Part shown: positions 49,219-59,251 of the stretch, one piece after another
Position numbering within the stretch: the stretch's first letter is position 1
Layout: the number at the start of each line of letters is the position of its first letter
Assembly: GCF_000332995.1 (NCBI RefSeq)
Contig: NZ_BANS01000019.1
Coordinates: 1-64,000 of the forward strand
Reading direction: 5' to 3'
Length of the DNA: 64,000 bases
From: Gordonia amicalis NBRC 100051 = JCM 11271
GTDB lineage: Bacteria > Actinomycetota > Actinomycetes > Mycobacteriales > Mycobacteriaceae
The notes under the pieces: model-generated
The model's input: only the letters and a program-made list of their open reading frames with translations
The model's database searches: none
What the model was told of the DNA's origin: nothing
Position numbers and translations under genes: made by a program

Positions 49219-50583
49219 TCAGCGGTCGGTCACGGCGCTCTGGGCGGCCACGGCCCACTCGCGCCACTGTGCAGCCTGTTCCCGCAGAGACGCCGCATCG
49301 CGGTCCTTGCCGCGTTCGGCTGCCTTGCGGGCCTGCTCCTCGAACTGTGCGGCGCGATCCGCGAACTGGGCGGCACGGGCCTGGGCCTCGGGGTCGGTGC
49401 GCTGCCATTGCGCGTCTTCGGCGTCGCGGATGCGCTTCTCGAGAGCACGCGCGCGTGCCTCCAGCGAGTGCATCTGATCGCGCGGCACCTTGCCGATCTC
49501 ATCCCACTTGTCTCGGAACGCCCGGAACTCACGGCGTGCGCCGTCCAGGTCGGCGGACGGGTTGATGGCGCGCTCGGCGGCGTCGAGCAGCGCGATCTTG
49601 GCGGTCGCATTGGCGGCGAACTCGGCGTCGCGTTCGGAGGTCGCGGCGTTGCGGGCATTGAAGAAGACGTCCTGGGCGGCCTTGAATCGCTGCCACAGGG
49701 CTTCGTCGGTGTCGCGGGGGGCGCGGCCGGCGGCCTTCCACTCACCCAGGAGTTCGCGGAACTTCGCCGAGGTGGGGCCCCATTCGGTCGACGAGGACAG
49801 TTCCTCGGCGCGGGCGATCAGCGCCTCTTTGCGTTCCTTGGCGCCCGCTCGTTCGCGGTCGAGTTCGGCGAAGTGCGCACCGCGGCGGCGATTGAAGGCA
49901 TCGCGTGCCTTCGCGTAGCGCTTCCACAGGGCGTCGTCGGTCTTGCGATCGATGCCCTTGATCGCCTTCCACTCGTCGAGGATCTCGCGGAGCCGGTCGC
50001 CGGCACTCTTCCAGTTGGTGGCCTCGGCGCCGATCTGTTCGGCCTCGGTGGCGAGGGTCTCCTTGCGGGCGATGGCGGCGGCGCGGGTCTTCTCGCGCTC
50101 GGCGCGCAGCGACTCGGCGACCTCGTCGGCGCTGCCCACGATCGCCTCCAGCCGCCGCTGCAGCGCGGCGACGTCGCCGATGACATGGGCGTTGGGCAGA
50201 TCGTCGAGCAGGTGCTTGGCCGCCGCCTGCGCCTTGCGCGGATCACCCGAGCGTGCGCTGAGGCGTTCCTCGAGGATCTCGACCTCGGTGGCGAGATCGT
50301 CGAAGCGGCGCGCGAAGTGGGCGAGACCCTCTTCGATCGTGCCGGCCTGCCACTGGCCGATCTCGCGCTCACCGTCGGCGGTCTTGAGCCAGACCACACC
50401 CGAGGAGTCGATCCGGCCGTAGCGGTGCGGGTCGCCGGCGCTGATGTGCGGAACGACAGGTTCGTGGGCTCCCGGCCGCGGGCCCGGCTTGGGGCGGGGG
50501 CCGGGTTTGGGTCCGGGCTTCGGCCCCGGCGCGCCCGTCTGGGGTGCCTGGGTGGCCGCGGAGGGATCGGTCGGGTGGGTCAT
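49219..50583 (-). CDS. DUF349 domain protein
   Basis: The 454-residue protein has a Pro/Gly-rich N-terminus with repeated GPKPGPKPGPRPKPG, then a long helical region. In it DUF349 repeats recur (ATNWKSAGDRLREILDEWKA, KFRELLGEWKAAGRAPRDTD, and RREFRAFRDKWDEIGKVPRD) separated by Arg-rich coiled coil. DUF349 proteins in actinobacteria (Rv2731 at this locus) are poorly characterised and may act in RNA or nucleic-acid metabolism. ATG 50583 is preferred over GTG 50589. Confidence 0.88.
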   Translation of the reverse strand: MTHPTDPSAATQAPQTGAPGPKPGPKPGPRPKPGPRPGAHEPVVPHISAGDPHRYGRIDSSGVVWLKTADGEREIGQWQAGTIEEGLAHFARRFDDLATEVEILEERLSARSGDPRKAQAAAKHLLDDLPNAHVIGDVAALQRRLEAIVGSADEVAESLRAEREKTRAAAIARKETLATEAEQIGAEATNWKSAGDRLREILDEWKAIKGIDRKTDDALWKRYAKARDAFNRRRGAHFAELDRERAGAKERKEALIARAEELSSSTEWGPTSAKFRELLGEWKAAGRAPRDTDEALWQRFKAAQDVFFNARNAATSERDAEFAANATAKIALLDAAERAINPSADLDGARREFRAFRDKWDEIGKVPRDQMHSLEARARALEKRIRDAEDAQWQRTDPEAQARAAQFADRAAQFEEQARKAAERGKDRDAASLREQAAQWREWAVAAQSAVTDR

Positions 50584-50797
50584 CTGCACAAGTCCTGCCG
50601 CTCATTGGTGCCGCGCGTCACGGCTGCCGGTCGCTGGGTCGGTTCTCGCCGGGCATCGTAACGCCGCGGCGACAGCCGACAGTACGGATCCATTCAAGCA
50701 GTTCAGGCGCGTGCATGTGGCGTGCGTGCCGGCTTGCCGACATCCGTGTCGGGGTTCGGCCGTCGGCGGCCGCGCCCGGTTCGACTAGCGTCGTGGT

Positions 50798-51547
50798 GTG
50801 CTTGCGGCCGTCGTCTTCGTACCGAGTGCCCCGTTGCTGGTACCCGAGTTGACCGGTCCGTCGGCGTTCGACACCGAACCCGTGCGATCGGCGGTCGGTG
50901 ATGCCCTCGCCGACGCCGCGGCGACCGGGATCGACAGGTGGGTCGTGGTCGGTGCGACCGACGACCCGGTGGCCGGGCCGGTCGCCGAGGCGGAATCGGG
51001 CAGTTTCGCCCGCTTCGGGGTCGATCTCCGGGTGAGCCTGGGCAGTGTCGGGCCGGACGCCGAGACCGGCCCCCGGATGAGCCTGTCGGGGCTGATCGGT
51101 GCCTGGCTGCGGGAGTCGGCGTCGCTGGGCCCGATGACCGCGTTCATCGTCGGCCGGGAGACGACGCCTCGTGAGTGCGCCGCGATCGGTGCGGATCTCG
51201 CCGCGCGGCTGGGCGAGTCGTCCGAGCGCGTCGGACTCCTCGTGGTCGGCGACGGCTCGACCGCGCTGACGCCCAAGGCGCCGGGCGGTGGTCGACGGGA
51301 CTCCGCGGTCGCCCTCAACAAGGCGATCGTCGCCGCGATCGGCGGCGCCGACACGGCAACCCTGGCCGCACTCGAAGCCGGACCCTGTGACACCGAGGGG
51401 GTCGGCGGCCGGGTGGCGTGGCAGGTCGTCGCGGCCGCAGTCGAGAACTCCGGTTCCACCCTCGTCGCGAAGACGGGCTACGCCGACGCGCCGTTCGGTG
51501 TCGGCTACGTCGTCGCGACATGGACCGTCACCGGTGATCCGGCATGA
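50798..51547 (+). CDS. LigB/extradiol-dioxygenase-like protein (Rv2728c-like)
   Basis: The 249-residue protein resembles the class III extradiol dioxygenase/LigB-like family in overall layout ([46 protein letters not shown]). The usual metal-binding His residues are not obvious: the N-terminal segment reads PSAPLLVPE where LigB has PHPP. A degenerate or non-dioxygenase role is possible. GTG 50798 lies 6 nt after TAGCGT (50786-50791), suggesting a leaderless start. It overlaps miaA by 4 bp, giving an operon with miaA. Confidence 0.75.
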   Translation: MLAAVVFVPSAPLLVPELTGPSAFDTEPVRSAVGDALADAAATGIDRWVVVGATDDPVAGPVAEAESGSFARFGVDLRVSLGSVGPDAETGPRMSLSGLIGAWLRESASLGPMTAFIVGRETTPRECAAIGADLAARLGESSERVGLLVVGDGSTALTPKAPGGGRRDSAVALNKAIVAAIGGADTATLAALEAGPCDTEGVGGRVAWQVVAAAVENSGSTLVAKTGYADAPFGVGYVVATWTVTGDPA

Positions 51548-52461
51548 GCGATCACTCGGCACCGCGGCCGATCATGGTCGTCGGTCCGACGGCGTGCGGG
51601 AAATCCGACCTCGCCCTCGACCTGGCCGAGCGGCTGGACGGGGAGATCATCAACATCGACGCCATGCAGCAGTACCGCGGCATGGACATCGGGACCGCCA
51701 AGGTGCCCGTCGCCAACCGCCGCGGCATCGTGCATCACCAGATCGACGTCCTCGACGTGACCGAGGTGGCCACCGTCGCCCGGTATCAGCAGGCTGCCTC
51801 CGCCGACGTGGAGCGTCTCCTCCACGCGGGGCGCATACCGGTGATCGTCGGCGGATCGATGATGTACATCCAGGGACTGCTCGACAACTGGCAGTTCCCG
51901 GCGACCGATCCCGAGGTTCGCGGCCGCTACGAGGAGATGCTCGCCGAGCGCGGTGTCGCCGAGATGCACCGCTTGCTCGCCTCGGTCGATCCGGCGGCGG
52001 CCGCCACCATTCTCGACACCGACGGTCGGCGCATCGTCCGTGCGCTCGAGGTGGTCGAACTGACCGGGCAGCCGTTCGCGGCATCGCAGCCGACGATCGG
52101 TGAACCCCGTTGGGGTACCACGATTCTCGCGCTCGACCGGGAGACCGTCGAACTCGACGACCGGATCGCGCGGCGTACCCGGCTGATGTTCGAGACCGGT
52201 CTGGCCGACGAGGTCGAGGCCCTGTGCGCCGCCGGACTGCGAGAAGGGCGGACGGCGTCGCAGGCGATCGGGTACAAACAGGTCCTCGCGGCACTCGACG
52301 GTGAGTACGACATGGCGCAGGCCGAGGAACTCACCTTCATCGGCACCCGCCGGTACGTGCGCAGGCAGCGGTCGTGGTTCCGGCGCGATCACCGCGCCGT
52401 CTGGCTCGACGCTGCCGCCCCCGATCTCGCCGACCGTGCCCTCGCGGCCGCCGCCGTGTGA
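51544..52461 (+). CDS. miaA: tRNA dimethylallyltransferase MiaA
   Basis: MiaA isopentenylates A37 of tRNAs reading UNN codons, making the substrate of MiaB. The 305-residue protein has the P-loop [48 protein letters not shown] and GYKQVLAAL, and ends [19 protein letters not shown]. The ATG overlaps the upstream stop (ATGA). Confidence 0.97.
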   Translation: MSDHSAPRPIMVVGPTACGKSDLALDLAERLDGEIINIDAMQQYRGMDIGTAKVPVANRRGIVHHQIDVLDVTEVATVARYQQAASADVERLLHAGRIPVIVGGSMMYIQGLLDNWQFPATDPEVRGRYEEMLAERGVAEMHRLLASVDPAAAATILDTDGRRIVRALEVVELTGQPFAASQPTIGEPRWGTTILALDRETVELDDRIARRTRLMFETGLADEVEALCAAGLREGRTASQAIGYKQVLAALDGEYDMAQAEELTFIGTRRYVRRQRSWFRRDHRAVWLDAAAPDLADRALAAAAV

Positions 52462-52506
52462 GATCACCGGCAGCTGACGCTCTGCGGGACAAGTAGTCTG
52501 GTGCCC

Positions 52507-53403
52507 GTGAGTTCTCACCAGACCGGTCTGCGCTTCGTGAAGGGGCACGGCACCCAGAACGATTTCGTCGTGCTCGCCGACCCGGCCGCCGAACTGACCC
52601 TCGACACCGAGATGGTCGCGGCGCTGTGCGATCGTCAGCGGGGCATCGGGGCCGACGGACTGCTCCGCGTGGCGCGCACGGGTGCGCTCGTCGAACGCGG
52701 CGTCCTCGCCGCCCTTCCCGACGGGGTCGCGGCCGACGACTGGTTCATGGATTACCGCAACGGGGACGGCTCGATCGCCGAGATGTGCGGCAACGGGGTC
52801 CGGGTCTTCGCCCACTTCGTCCGCGCCACCGGACTCACCGCCACCGACGCCTTCACCGTGGGATCGCGCGCCGGTGCGCGGCCGGTGATCATCCACCACT
52901 TCGACGACGTGCACGCCGAGGTCACCGTGGAGATGGGCGTCGCGCGCCTCGACGGCACCTCGGTGGTGCGGATCGGTGACGACGTCTACCCGGGTGCCAA
53001 GGTCGACGTCGGCAACCCGCACCTGGCGTGCGTGGTCGCCGATCTCACCGCCGACGACCTCGCGGCCGTCGACTTCACCGCCGGAGTGGTCATCGAACCG
53101 GGCGACTTCCCGAACGGGGCCAATGTCGAGTTGCTGACCCCACCGGTCGAGGACGTCGACGGGCGCCTGTATGCACGGATGCGGGTCTTCGAACGCGGCG
53201 TCGGCGAGACGCGCAGTTGCGGAACGGGCCTGGTCGCGGCCACGCGAGCGGCTCTCGATGCACGCGGTCAGGACACCGGTGAACTGCGCATCGGCATCCC
53301 GGGCGGCGAGGTCACCGTGACCATCCGGCCCGACGGCTCCACCCTGCGCGGGCCCTCCATGCTGGTCGCCGACGGTGTCCTGCGACCCGGTTGGGATCGC
53401 TGA
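52507..53403 (+). CDS. dapF: Diaminopimelate epimerase
   Basis: DapF converts LL- to meso-diaminopimelate for peptidoglycan and lysine. The 298-residue protein has GHGTQNDFVVLADP, the first catalytic Cys in EMCGNGVRVFAHF, and the second in RSCGTGLVAATRAA. GTG 52507 lies 7 nt after TAGTCT (52494-52499), so a leaderless mRNA is likely. GTG 52501, two codons earlier, would start too close to the -10. hflX follows after 51 nt. Confidence 0.97.
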   Translation: MSSHQTGLRFVKGHGTQNDFVVLADPAAELTLDTEMVAALCDRQRGIGADGLLRVARTGALVERGVLAALPDGVAADDWFMDYRNGDGSIAEMCGNGVRVFAHFVRATGLTATDAFTVGSRAGARPVIIHHFDDVHAEVTVEMGVARLDGTSVVRIGDDVYPGAKVDVGNPHLACVVADLTADDLAAVDFTAGVVIEPGDFPNGANVELLTPPVEDVDGRLYARMRVFERGVGETRSCGTGLVAATRAALDARGQDTGELRIGIPGGEVTVTIRPDGSTLRGPSMLVADGVLRPGWDR

Positions 53404-53454
53404 GCCGATAATCACGTGCTGAGCAGGGGTCGGACGTGAGACCATGGATCCCGT

Positions 53455-54909
53455 ATGACCGAATCATCAGCACAGATCCTTTCCTCAGCGGACCTCGACG
53501 ATCGCACCGGTGACATCCGGGACGACGATCCGACGGTCGGCGAACTCCAACTCTCCGAGCGCGCGTCACTGCAGCGCGTCGCCGGACTCTCCACCGAACT
53601 CACCGACGTCACCGAGGTCGAGTACCGGCAGCTCCGTCTCGAGAAGGTGGTCCTCGTCGGTGTCTGGACCGAGGGCAGCGCCGCCTCGGCCAAGGCCAAC
53701 ATGGCCGAACTCGCGGCCCTGGCCGAGACCGCCGGCTCGCAGGTCCTCGACGCGGTGATCCAGCGTCGCTCCAAACCGGACTCGGCCACCTACATCGGCA
53801 GCGGCAAGGCCGACGAACTCCGCGAGATCGTCCTCTCGACCGGCGCCGACACCGTCATCTGCGACGGTGAGCTCACCCCGGCGCAGCTCACCGCGCTGGA
53901 GAAGGTCGTCAAGGTCAAGGTCATCGACCGTACCGCGCTGATCCTCGACATCTTCGCCCAGCACGCCACATCCCGGGAGGGCAAGGCGCAGGTCTCGCTC
54001 GCGCAGATGGAGTACATGCTCCCGCGCCTGCGTGGTTGGGGTGAGTCGATGTCCCGCCAGGCCGGCGGCCGTGCCGGCAGCAACGGCGGCGTGGGCCTGC
54101 GTGGTCCCGGTGAGACCAAGATCGAGACCGACCGCCGTCGCATCCGTGAGCGGATGGCCAAGCTGCGGCGCGAGATCCGCGACATGAAGAAGGCGCGCAC
54201 CACCAAACGTGCGGCGCGCCATCGTTCGTCGATCCCGTCGATCACGGTCGCCGGCTACACCAACGCCGGCAAGTCGAGTCTCGTCAACGCCATGACCGGC
54301 GCCGGCGTCCTCGTCCAGGACGCGCTGTTCGCGACCCTCGACCCGACAACCCGGCGCGCCACCCTCGACGACGGCCGGGCCGTGGTCTTCACCGACACCG
54401 TCGGTTTCGTCCGCCACCTGCCGACCCAGCTCGTCGAGGCGTTCCGGTCGACGCTCGAAGAGGTCGTCGACGCCGATCTCCTCCTGCATGTGGTCGACGG
54501 GTCGGACCCGTTCCCGATGGAACAGATCTCGGCCGTCCGTCAGGTCATCGGCGAGATCGTCGCCGAGGAGAAGGTCGAGGCGCCACCGGAACTGTTGGTC
54601 ATCAACAAGATCGACGCGATCGACGGCAACCGGCTCACCGAGCTGCGCGGCGCGGTGGGTGCCGACGCGGTCTTCGTCTCGGCACGCACCGGTGAGGGAC
54701 TGCCCGAACTGTTCGACCGGGTCCGCGAGTTCGTGGGCCGCGAGGACGTCGAACTCACCATCGAGGTGCCGTTCTCGCGCGGCGACATCGTCTCGCGGAT
54801 CCACAGCGAGGGCGAGATCCTCGACTCCGAGCACACCGAGTCGGGCACCACCATGAAGGTCCGCGTCCCGGCCGCTTTCGCGGGCGAGATCGCGGACCTC
54901 ACGGTGTAG
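53455..54909 (+). CDS. hflX: GTPase HflX
   Basis: HflX is a ribosome-associated GTPase that rescues stalled ribosomes and splits subunits. The 484-residue protein has the N-terminal HflX domain (YIGSGKADEL, MEYMLPRLRGWGESMSRQAG, GLRGPGETKIETDRRRIRER), the G domain (VAGYTNAGKSSLVNAM, DTVGFVRHLP, NKID) and a C-terminal domain. It follows dapF, as in M. tuberculosis. The next gene is convergent. Confidence 0.95.
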   Translation: MTESSAQILSSADLDDRTGDIRDDDPTVGELQLSERASLQRVAGLSTELTDVTEVEYRQLRLEKVVLVGVWTEGSAASAKANMAELAALAETAGSQVLDAVIQRRSKPDSATYIGSGKADELREIVLSTGADTVICDGELTPAQLTALEKVVKVKVIDRTALILDIFAQHATSREGKAQVSLAQMEYMLPRLRGWGESMSRQAGGRAGSNGGVGLRGPGETKIETDRRRIRERMAKLRREIRDMKKARTTKRAARHRSSIPSITVAGYTNAGKSSLVNAMTGAGVLVQDALFATLDPTTRRATLDDGRAVVFTDTVGFVRHLPTQLVEAFRSTLEEVVDADLLLHVVDGSDPFPMEQISAVRQVIGEIVAEEKVEAPPELLVINKIDAIDGNRLTELRGAVGADAVFVSARTGEGLPELFDRVREFVGREDVELTIEVPFSRGDIVSRIHSEGEILDSEHTESGTTMKVRVPAAFAGEIADLTV

Positions 54910-54930
54910 ACCTGCTCAGCCGGGGTCCGT

Positions 54931-55191
54931 TCAGTCGGCATCCAGATCGGTCTCGACGAGGGTGACGATCTTGTCGAGCGCAGCCTGATCCTCGGCGGTG
55001 ACCACTACCTTGGCGCCCTTCTCGGCGCCGAGGGTCATGATCATCAGTGCCGAACCGGCGTCGACCGGGTCGCCGCCCTCGAGTTCGAGGGTCACGGTGC
55101 TGCCGGAGTCGGCGACGGCCTCGGCGATGATCGTGGCCGGCCGGGCGTGCAGGCCGACGGCCGATCCGACGGTGGCGGTGGTGCTGGGCAT
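54931..55191 (-). CDS. ptsH: Phosphocarrier protein HPr
   Basis: HPr passes phosphate from enzyme I to the fructose EII. The 86-residue protein has the active His15 in VGLHARPAT, and GSALMIMTLGAEKG around the position of the regulatory Ser46. AGGAGG lies 6 nt upstream of ATG 55191. It is the last gene of the fruR-fruK-fruA-ptsH run. Confidence 0.96.
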   Translation of the reverse strand: MPSTTATVGSAVGLHARPATIIAEAVADSGSTVTLELEGGDPVDAGSALMIMTLGAEKGAKVVVTAEDQAALDKIVTLVETDLDAD

Positions 55192-55262
55192 GGTGCCTCC
55201 TGTGTTGCTGGGATATCCGGTTGTCGTGCTGGATGAAACGTCGGGTATGAGTGGGTCTGGGA

Positions 55263-57326
55263 TCAGGCTGCCACGGCCTCGAGGTCGGCCGCTGCCACCT
55301 CCCTGGTCCTGCCGAACTGCTTCGCCGCGGTCACCGCGACCGCGCTGAGCACGGTGCCGGCGACGAGGGCCACGAGGAACAGCACCCAGTTGTTCATGGC
55401 GAAGAAGACGAAGATGCCGCCGTGTGGGGCGCGGAGCTCCACACCGAACGCCATGATGAGCGCACCGGACAGTGCGCCGCCGGCCATCATCGACGGGATG
55501 ACGCGGAACGGGTCGACCGCGGCGAACGGGATGGCACCCTCGGAGATGAACGATGCGCCGAGAAGCCAGGCGGCCTTGCCGTTCTCGCGTTCGGGTTCGG
55601 TGAACAGCCCGGGACGCAGCACCGTGGCGAGGGCCAGGGCGAGCGGCGGGACCATGCCGGCGCACATCACCGCGGCCATGATCTGGAACTGTGCGGGACC
55701 GGCGGTCGCCGCGTCGGCGATCCCGGCGGTGGCGAACAGGTATGCGGTCTTGTTGACCGGACCGCCGAGGTCGAAGCACATCATCAGGCCCAGCACGACG
55801 CCGAGGACGACGGCTGATCCGCCGGACATGCTCTCCAGGCCGGAGTTCATCTGCTCGGTCAGCCAGGCGAGCGGCTTGCCGAGCACCATGTAGAGCAGTC
55901 CGCCGACGATCATGCTGCCGAACAGTGGGATGACGACCACCGGCATCAGTCCGCGAGCCCACTGCGGGACCGGGAGCCGCGAGATCCACAGGCACGCCGC
56001 GCCGGCGATGAGACCGCCGATGAGTGCGCCGATGAAGCTGGCGCCGACCGAGAGGGACACGATGCCCGCGACGAAACCGGGGGCGATGCCGGGACGGTCG
56101 GCGATGGCGAAGGAGATGTAACCGGCGAGGACCGGGACGGCGAGTCCCATCACCCCCGACCCGATCGCGAAACTCACCGCGCCGAGGTACTGCAGGAGCC
56201 CGCCGGACGGCAGATCCCAGACGCTGTTGTTGAGCGCGATGTAGACGGCGTCGTTCAGGGACCCGGCGCTGTCGAGGGTGCTGTTGGCGATCTCGTACCC
56301 GGCCAGCAGGAAACCGAGGGCGATGAGCAGGCCGCCTGCCGCGACGAACGGGATCATGTAGCTGACACCGGTCATGTGTGCCTGACGGGTGCGCGCACCG
56401 AGTCCGACACCCGACGACGCGCCGGTCTCGGCGCCCTCGGTGCCTCCGTCGTCGGTCACCCGCGCGGCGTCCGGGTTCCGTCCGGCCGCAACGGCTTCGG
56501 CGATCATCGCATCGGGTTCGTTGATGGCTCGTTTGACGCCCGAGGCGATCACCGGCTTGCCGTGGAAGCGACCCTTGCCCTTCACCCCGATGTCGGTGGC
56601 GAAGATGACGGCGTCCGCGTTCGCGATGACCTCGGGGTCGAACGGCGTGGTGGCCGACGACCCCTGGGTCTCCACCGCGAAGTCGACATCGGCCCGGTCC
56701 GCGGCATACCTGAGCGCGTCCGCGGCCATGTAGGTGTGCGCTATCCCGGTGGGGCAGGCGGTGATCGCGACGATGTGCGGCCGGTTCTGCGTCGGCGTCC
56801 GGGCGGTGACCGGGGTGTCCGTGGCCGGCGCCATCGGCGCTGCCGGGGGAGTGGTTGCGGTCTTCTTGGCGTCGGGATCGATGGCCTCGGTGACCAGTTC
56901 GATGATGCGTTCGTCGTTCTCGGCGGCGCGGAGGGACGCGACGAAGTCGGGGCGGACCAGCGAACGCGCCAGGGAGCTCAGCACTTTCATGTGCGCCGCC
57001 GCACCGCCCTCGGGGGCGGCGATGAGGAAGACGAGGTCGGCCGGCCCGTCGGGTGCCCCGAAGTCGACCTGGCGCGACAGTCGCGCCATGGCGAGGCTCG
57101 CCGTCGTCACCGATGCGGTGCGCGCGTGAGGGATGGCGATGCCGCCGGGGAGCCCGGTGGCCGACTTGGCTTCCCGCTCGAGTGCCGCGCGGGCCAGATC
57201 GGCGGGGTCGGTGGTCCGTCCGGCAGCGGCCAGGGTGTCGGCGAGGGTGGTGATGACGGCGGCGGGGTCTGCACCGGCGTCGACGTCGAGACTCACCGTC
57301 TGGGCGGTGATGATCTGCTCGGTCAT
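55263..57326 (-). CDS. fruA: PTS fructose transporter subunit IIABC
   Basis: This membrane permease imports and phosphorylates fructose to fructose-1-phosphate. The 687 residues form three domains: IIA with His67 in GIAIPHART; IIB with active Cys191 in VAITACPTGIAHTYMAAD; and IIC with about nine helices (MIPFVAAGGLLIALGFLLAG, then PRAPHGG-type motif ELRAPHGGIFVF and the GPVNKTAYLFA segment). It lies about 55 nt downstream of fruK. Confidence 0.97.
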   Translation of the reverse strand: MTEQIITAQTVSLDVDAGADPAAVITTLADTLAAAGRTTDPADLARAALEREAKSATGLPGGIAIPHARTASVTTASLAMARLSRQVDFGAPDGPADLVFLIAAPEGGAAAHMKVLSSLARSLVRPDFVASLRAAENDERIIELVTEAIDPDAKKTATTPPAAPMAPATDTPVTARTPTQNRPHIVAITACPTGIAHTYMAADALRYAADRADVDFAVETQGSSATTPFDPEVIANADAVIFATDIGVKGKGRFHGKPVIASGVKRAINEPDAMIAEAVAAGRNPDAARVTDDGGTEGAETGASSGVGLGARTRQAHMTGVSYMIPFVAAGGLLIALGFLLAGYEIANSTLDSAGSLNDAVYIALNNSVWDLPSGGLLQYLGAVSFAIGSGVMGLAVPVLAGYISFAIADRPGIAPGFVAGIVSLSVGASFIGALIGGLIAGAACLWISRLPVPQWARGLMPVVVIPLFGSMIVGGLLYMVLGKPLAWLTEQMNSGLESMSGGSAVVLGVVLGLMMCFDLGGPVNKTAYLFATAGIADAATAGPAQFQIMAAVMCAGMVPPLALALATVLRPGLFTEPERENGKAAWLLGASFISEGAIPFAAVDPFRVIPSMMAGGALSGALIMAFGVELRAPHGGIFVFFAMNNWVLFLVALVAGTVLSAVAVTAAKQFGRTREVAAADLEAVAA

Positions 57327-57383
57327 AGGATGTCCTTCGGCATGGAGGGGGTGGAGTGGTCGGGTGCCCGGTGGGGATTCGGT

Positions 57384-58349
57384 TCAGTTCATCGGGGCGG
57401 CCCCGGAGAGTTCCGTGACCGTGACCCCGGACAGGTCGAGGTGGTGGGGGGCGGGGGAGGAGGTGCCCGCCAGTGCGGCGGCGGCCGAACCGTAGGCGAC
57501 GGCGGACCGCAGACAGTCGGGAGCCGACGCGCCACGCGTCTGCGCGACGAGGAATCCGGCGAGGGAGGAATCACCCGCGCCGACGGTGCTGCGCGGAACG
57601 ATGGGTGGCGGCGTCGCGCACCAGACGCCCGCCGGGGTGGCGAGTACGGCGCCCCGCGCCCCGAGCGTGGCCAGCACGGTGCCGCCGATCTGCTCGACGA
57701 GCGCCGTGGACGCGGCGACGATGGGACGGAGGTCGTTGCGGGAGAGCGATTCCCGCAACTCTGCCGGATCGGTGCCGGTGAGTTCGGCGAGTTCGTCCTC
57801 GTTCGGCTTGATCAGGTCGACCCGTCCGGCGGCGGCCGCACGCAGCGGTGCTCCCGAGGTGTCCACCGCCACGCGGCAACCGGCGGTGACCAGCGCGTCG
57901 GCGACGGTCCGATACCAGTCCTCCGGTACGCCGGGCGGCAGTGATCCGCACAGCGTGACCCAGTCCGCGCCGTCCGCGTAGGTGCGGATCAGTGCGCTCA
58001 GCGCGGCCAGTTGAGCCGCCGTCAGGTTGACGCCCGGGGCATTGATCTTGGTGGTGGTGCCGTCGGCTTCGGCAATGGTCACGTTCGAGCGCACCTCGCC
58101 GTCCACGGGGACCGCGTCGTAGGGGAGTCCGAGTTCGTCGAGGGCGGCGAGCAGCGGGTCGCCCGCACGCGCCGGGAGCAGTGCCCGGGTCGGTAGTCCG
58201 GCGGCGGCGACGGTGCGGGCCACGTTGACGCCCTTGCCGCCCGGCTGGGCGCGGACCACACCGGCTCGCTGCACCTCGCCGCGCCGGAGCGGGGTGTCGA
58301 GTTCGAGGGTGCGGTCGACGCTGGGATTGGCTGTGACGGTGAGGATCAT
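57384..58349 (-). CDS. fruK: 1-phosphofructokinase
   Basis: FruK phosphorylates fructose-1-phosphate from FruA to fructose-1,6-bisphosphate. The 321-residue PfkB-family kinase has GGKGVNVARTVAAAGLPT, the ATP-site and catalytic-base region TVGAGDSSLAGFLVAQ, and the LCGSLPPGVPEDWY loop. Its ATG overlaps the fruR stop by 4 bp. Confidence 0.96.
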   Translation of the reverse strand: MILTVTANPSVDRTLELDTPLRRGEVQRAGVVRAQPGGKGVNVARTVAAAGLPTRALLPARAGDPLLAALDELGLPYDAVPVDGEVRSNVTIAEADGTTTKINAPGVNLTAAQLAALSALIRTYADGADWVTLCGSLPPGVPEDWYRTVADALVTAGCRVAVDTSGAPLRAAAAGRVDLIKPNEDELAELTGTDPAELRESLSRNDLRPIVAASTALVEQIGGTVLATLGARGAVLATPAGVWCATPPPIVPRSTVGAGDSSLAGFLVAQTRGASAPDCLRSAVAYGSAAAALAGTSSPAPHHLDLSGVTVTELSGAAPMN

Positions 58350-59116
58350 GCGATCACGACCTCGACGCCGCGGGCGGACAGGGCGGCCGAGAACCTCGGA
58401 TCGATGCCGGAGTCGGTGATCAGGACGTCGATGTCGTCGATGCCGGCGAATCCCGACAGCTCCTCGCGCTCCATCTTCGAACTGTCGGCGAGGACGACGA
58501 CGCGTCGGGCCGCGGCAACCATCGCCGCCTTCACCGCCGACTCGTCGGGGTCGGGGGTGGACAGGCCGTGCGCCTCGCTGAGGCCGTTGGTGCCGATGAA
58601 TGCGGTCGTCACGCGAAGCCGTCCCAGTGCGGCGACCGTCTCGGCGCCGACCGTGGCCTGGGTGAGTCCGCGGACGCGACCGCCCAGGGCGTGCAGACCG
58701 TCCGCGTGGCGGCCGGCGAGCAACCCGGCGATCGGCAGGCTGTTGGTGATCAGCGTCAGATCGCGGTCCCGCGGCATGGCCTCCGCCGCGCGGAACGTGG
58801 TGGTGCCGGCGTCGAAGAGCACCGATCCGCCGTCGGGCGGCAGGAAACGGAGGGCGGCGCGGCCGATGGCGGCCTTCTCCTCGATCTGTTCGGTCTCCCG
58901 TTCGGCGATGCCGAGTTCACCGATCACCCGCATCACCTCGGGGCGGACGGCACCGCCGTGCACGCGCTGCAGGTGCCCGCCGCGCTCGAGAACGGCCAGG
59001 TCGCGCCGAACCGTCTCGCTGGTCACGTCGAACTTCGCGGCGAGCTCGGCGACCGAGGCGCGCCCTGCGACGCGCACCTCCTCGGCGATGGCCTGCTGTC
59101 TCTCCTCGGCGTACAC
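58346..59116 (-). CDS. fruR: DeoR-family regulator of the fructose PTS genes
   Basis: The 256-residue protein has a DeoR HTH (YAEERQQAIAEEVRVAGRAS, then ELAAKFDVTSETVRRDLAVL) and a C-terminal sugar-phosphate-sensing domain (VLFDAGTTTFRAAEAM, then TNSLPIAGLLAG). GTG 59116 is chosen with GGAG at 5-nt spacing; GTG 59146 would add ten non-conserved residues. Being first in the operon and divergent from ptsI, it probably senses fructose-1-phosphate and represses both units. Confidence 0.93.
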   Translation of the reverse strand: MYAEERQQAIAEEVRVAGRASVAELAAKFDVTSETVRRDLAVLERGGHLQRVHGGAVRPEVMRVIGELGIAERETEQIEEKAAIGRAALRFLPPDGGSVLFDAGTTTFRAAEAMPRDRDLTLITNSLPIAGLLAGRHADGLHALGGRVRGLTQATVGAETVAALGRLRVTTAFIGTNGLSEAHGLSTPDPDESAVKAAMVAAARRVVVLADSSKMEREELSGFAGIDDIDVLITDSGIDPRFSAALSARGVEVVIA

Positions 59117-59216
59117 ACCGGCTCCGTTCTGATCGTTCCTGCACACTCGGCCACCCCGTGAATGTGGGAATATGTGGCTTTCAATGTTGTAGTAACTGTG
59201 TTTACGCCTGTTTATG

Positions 59217-59244
59217 TTGACAAGTCAAGCCAAATTTGTAACCG
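59217..59244 (+). promoter_or_regulatory. ptsI promoter with overlapping palindromic operator
   Basis: A perfect TTGACA (59217-59222) is followed after 16 bp by TAACCG (59239-59244). The ptsI ATG at 59252 lies 7 nt beyond, making the mRNA leaderless. TTGACAAGTCAA (59217-59228) is a perfect 12-bp palindrome that covers the -35, a plausible FruR or SugR-type operator. Confidence 0.6.
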
Positions 59245-59251
59245 TGGTCAC

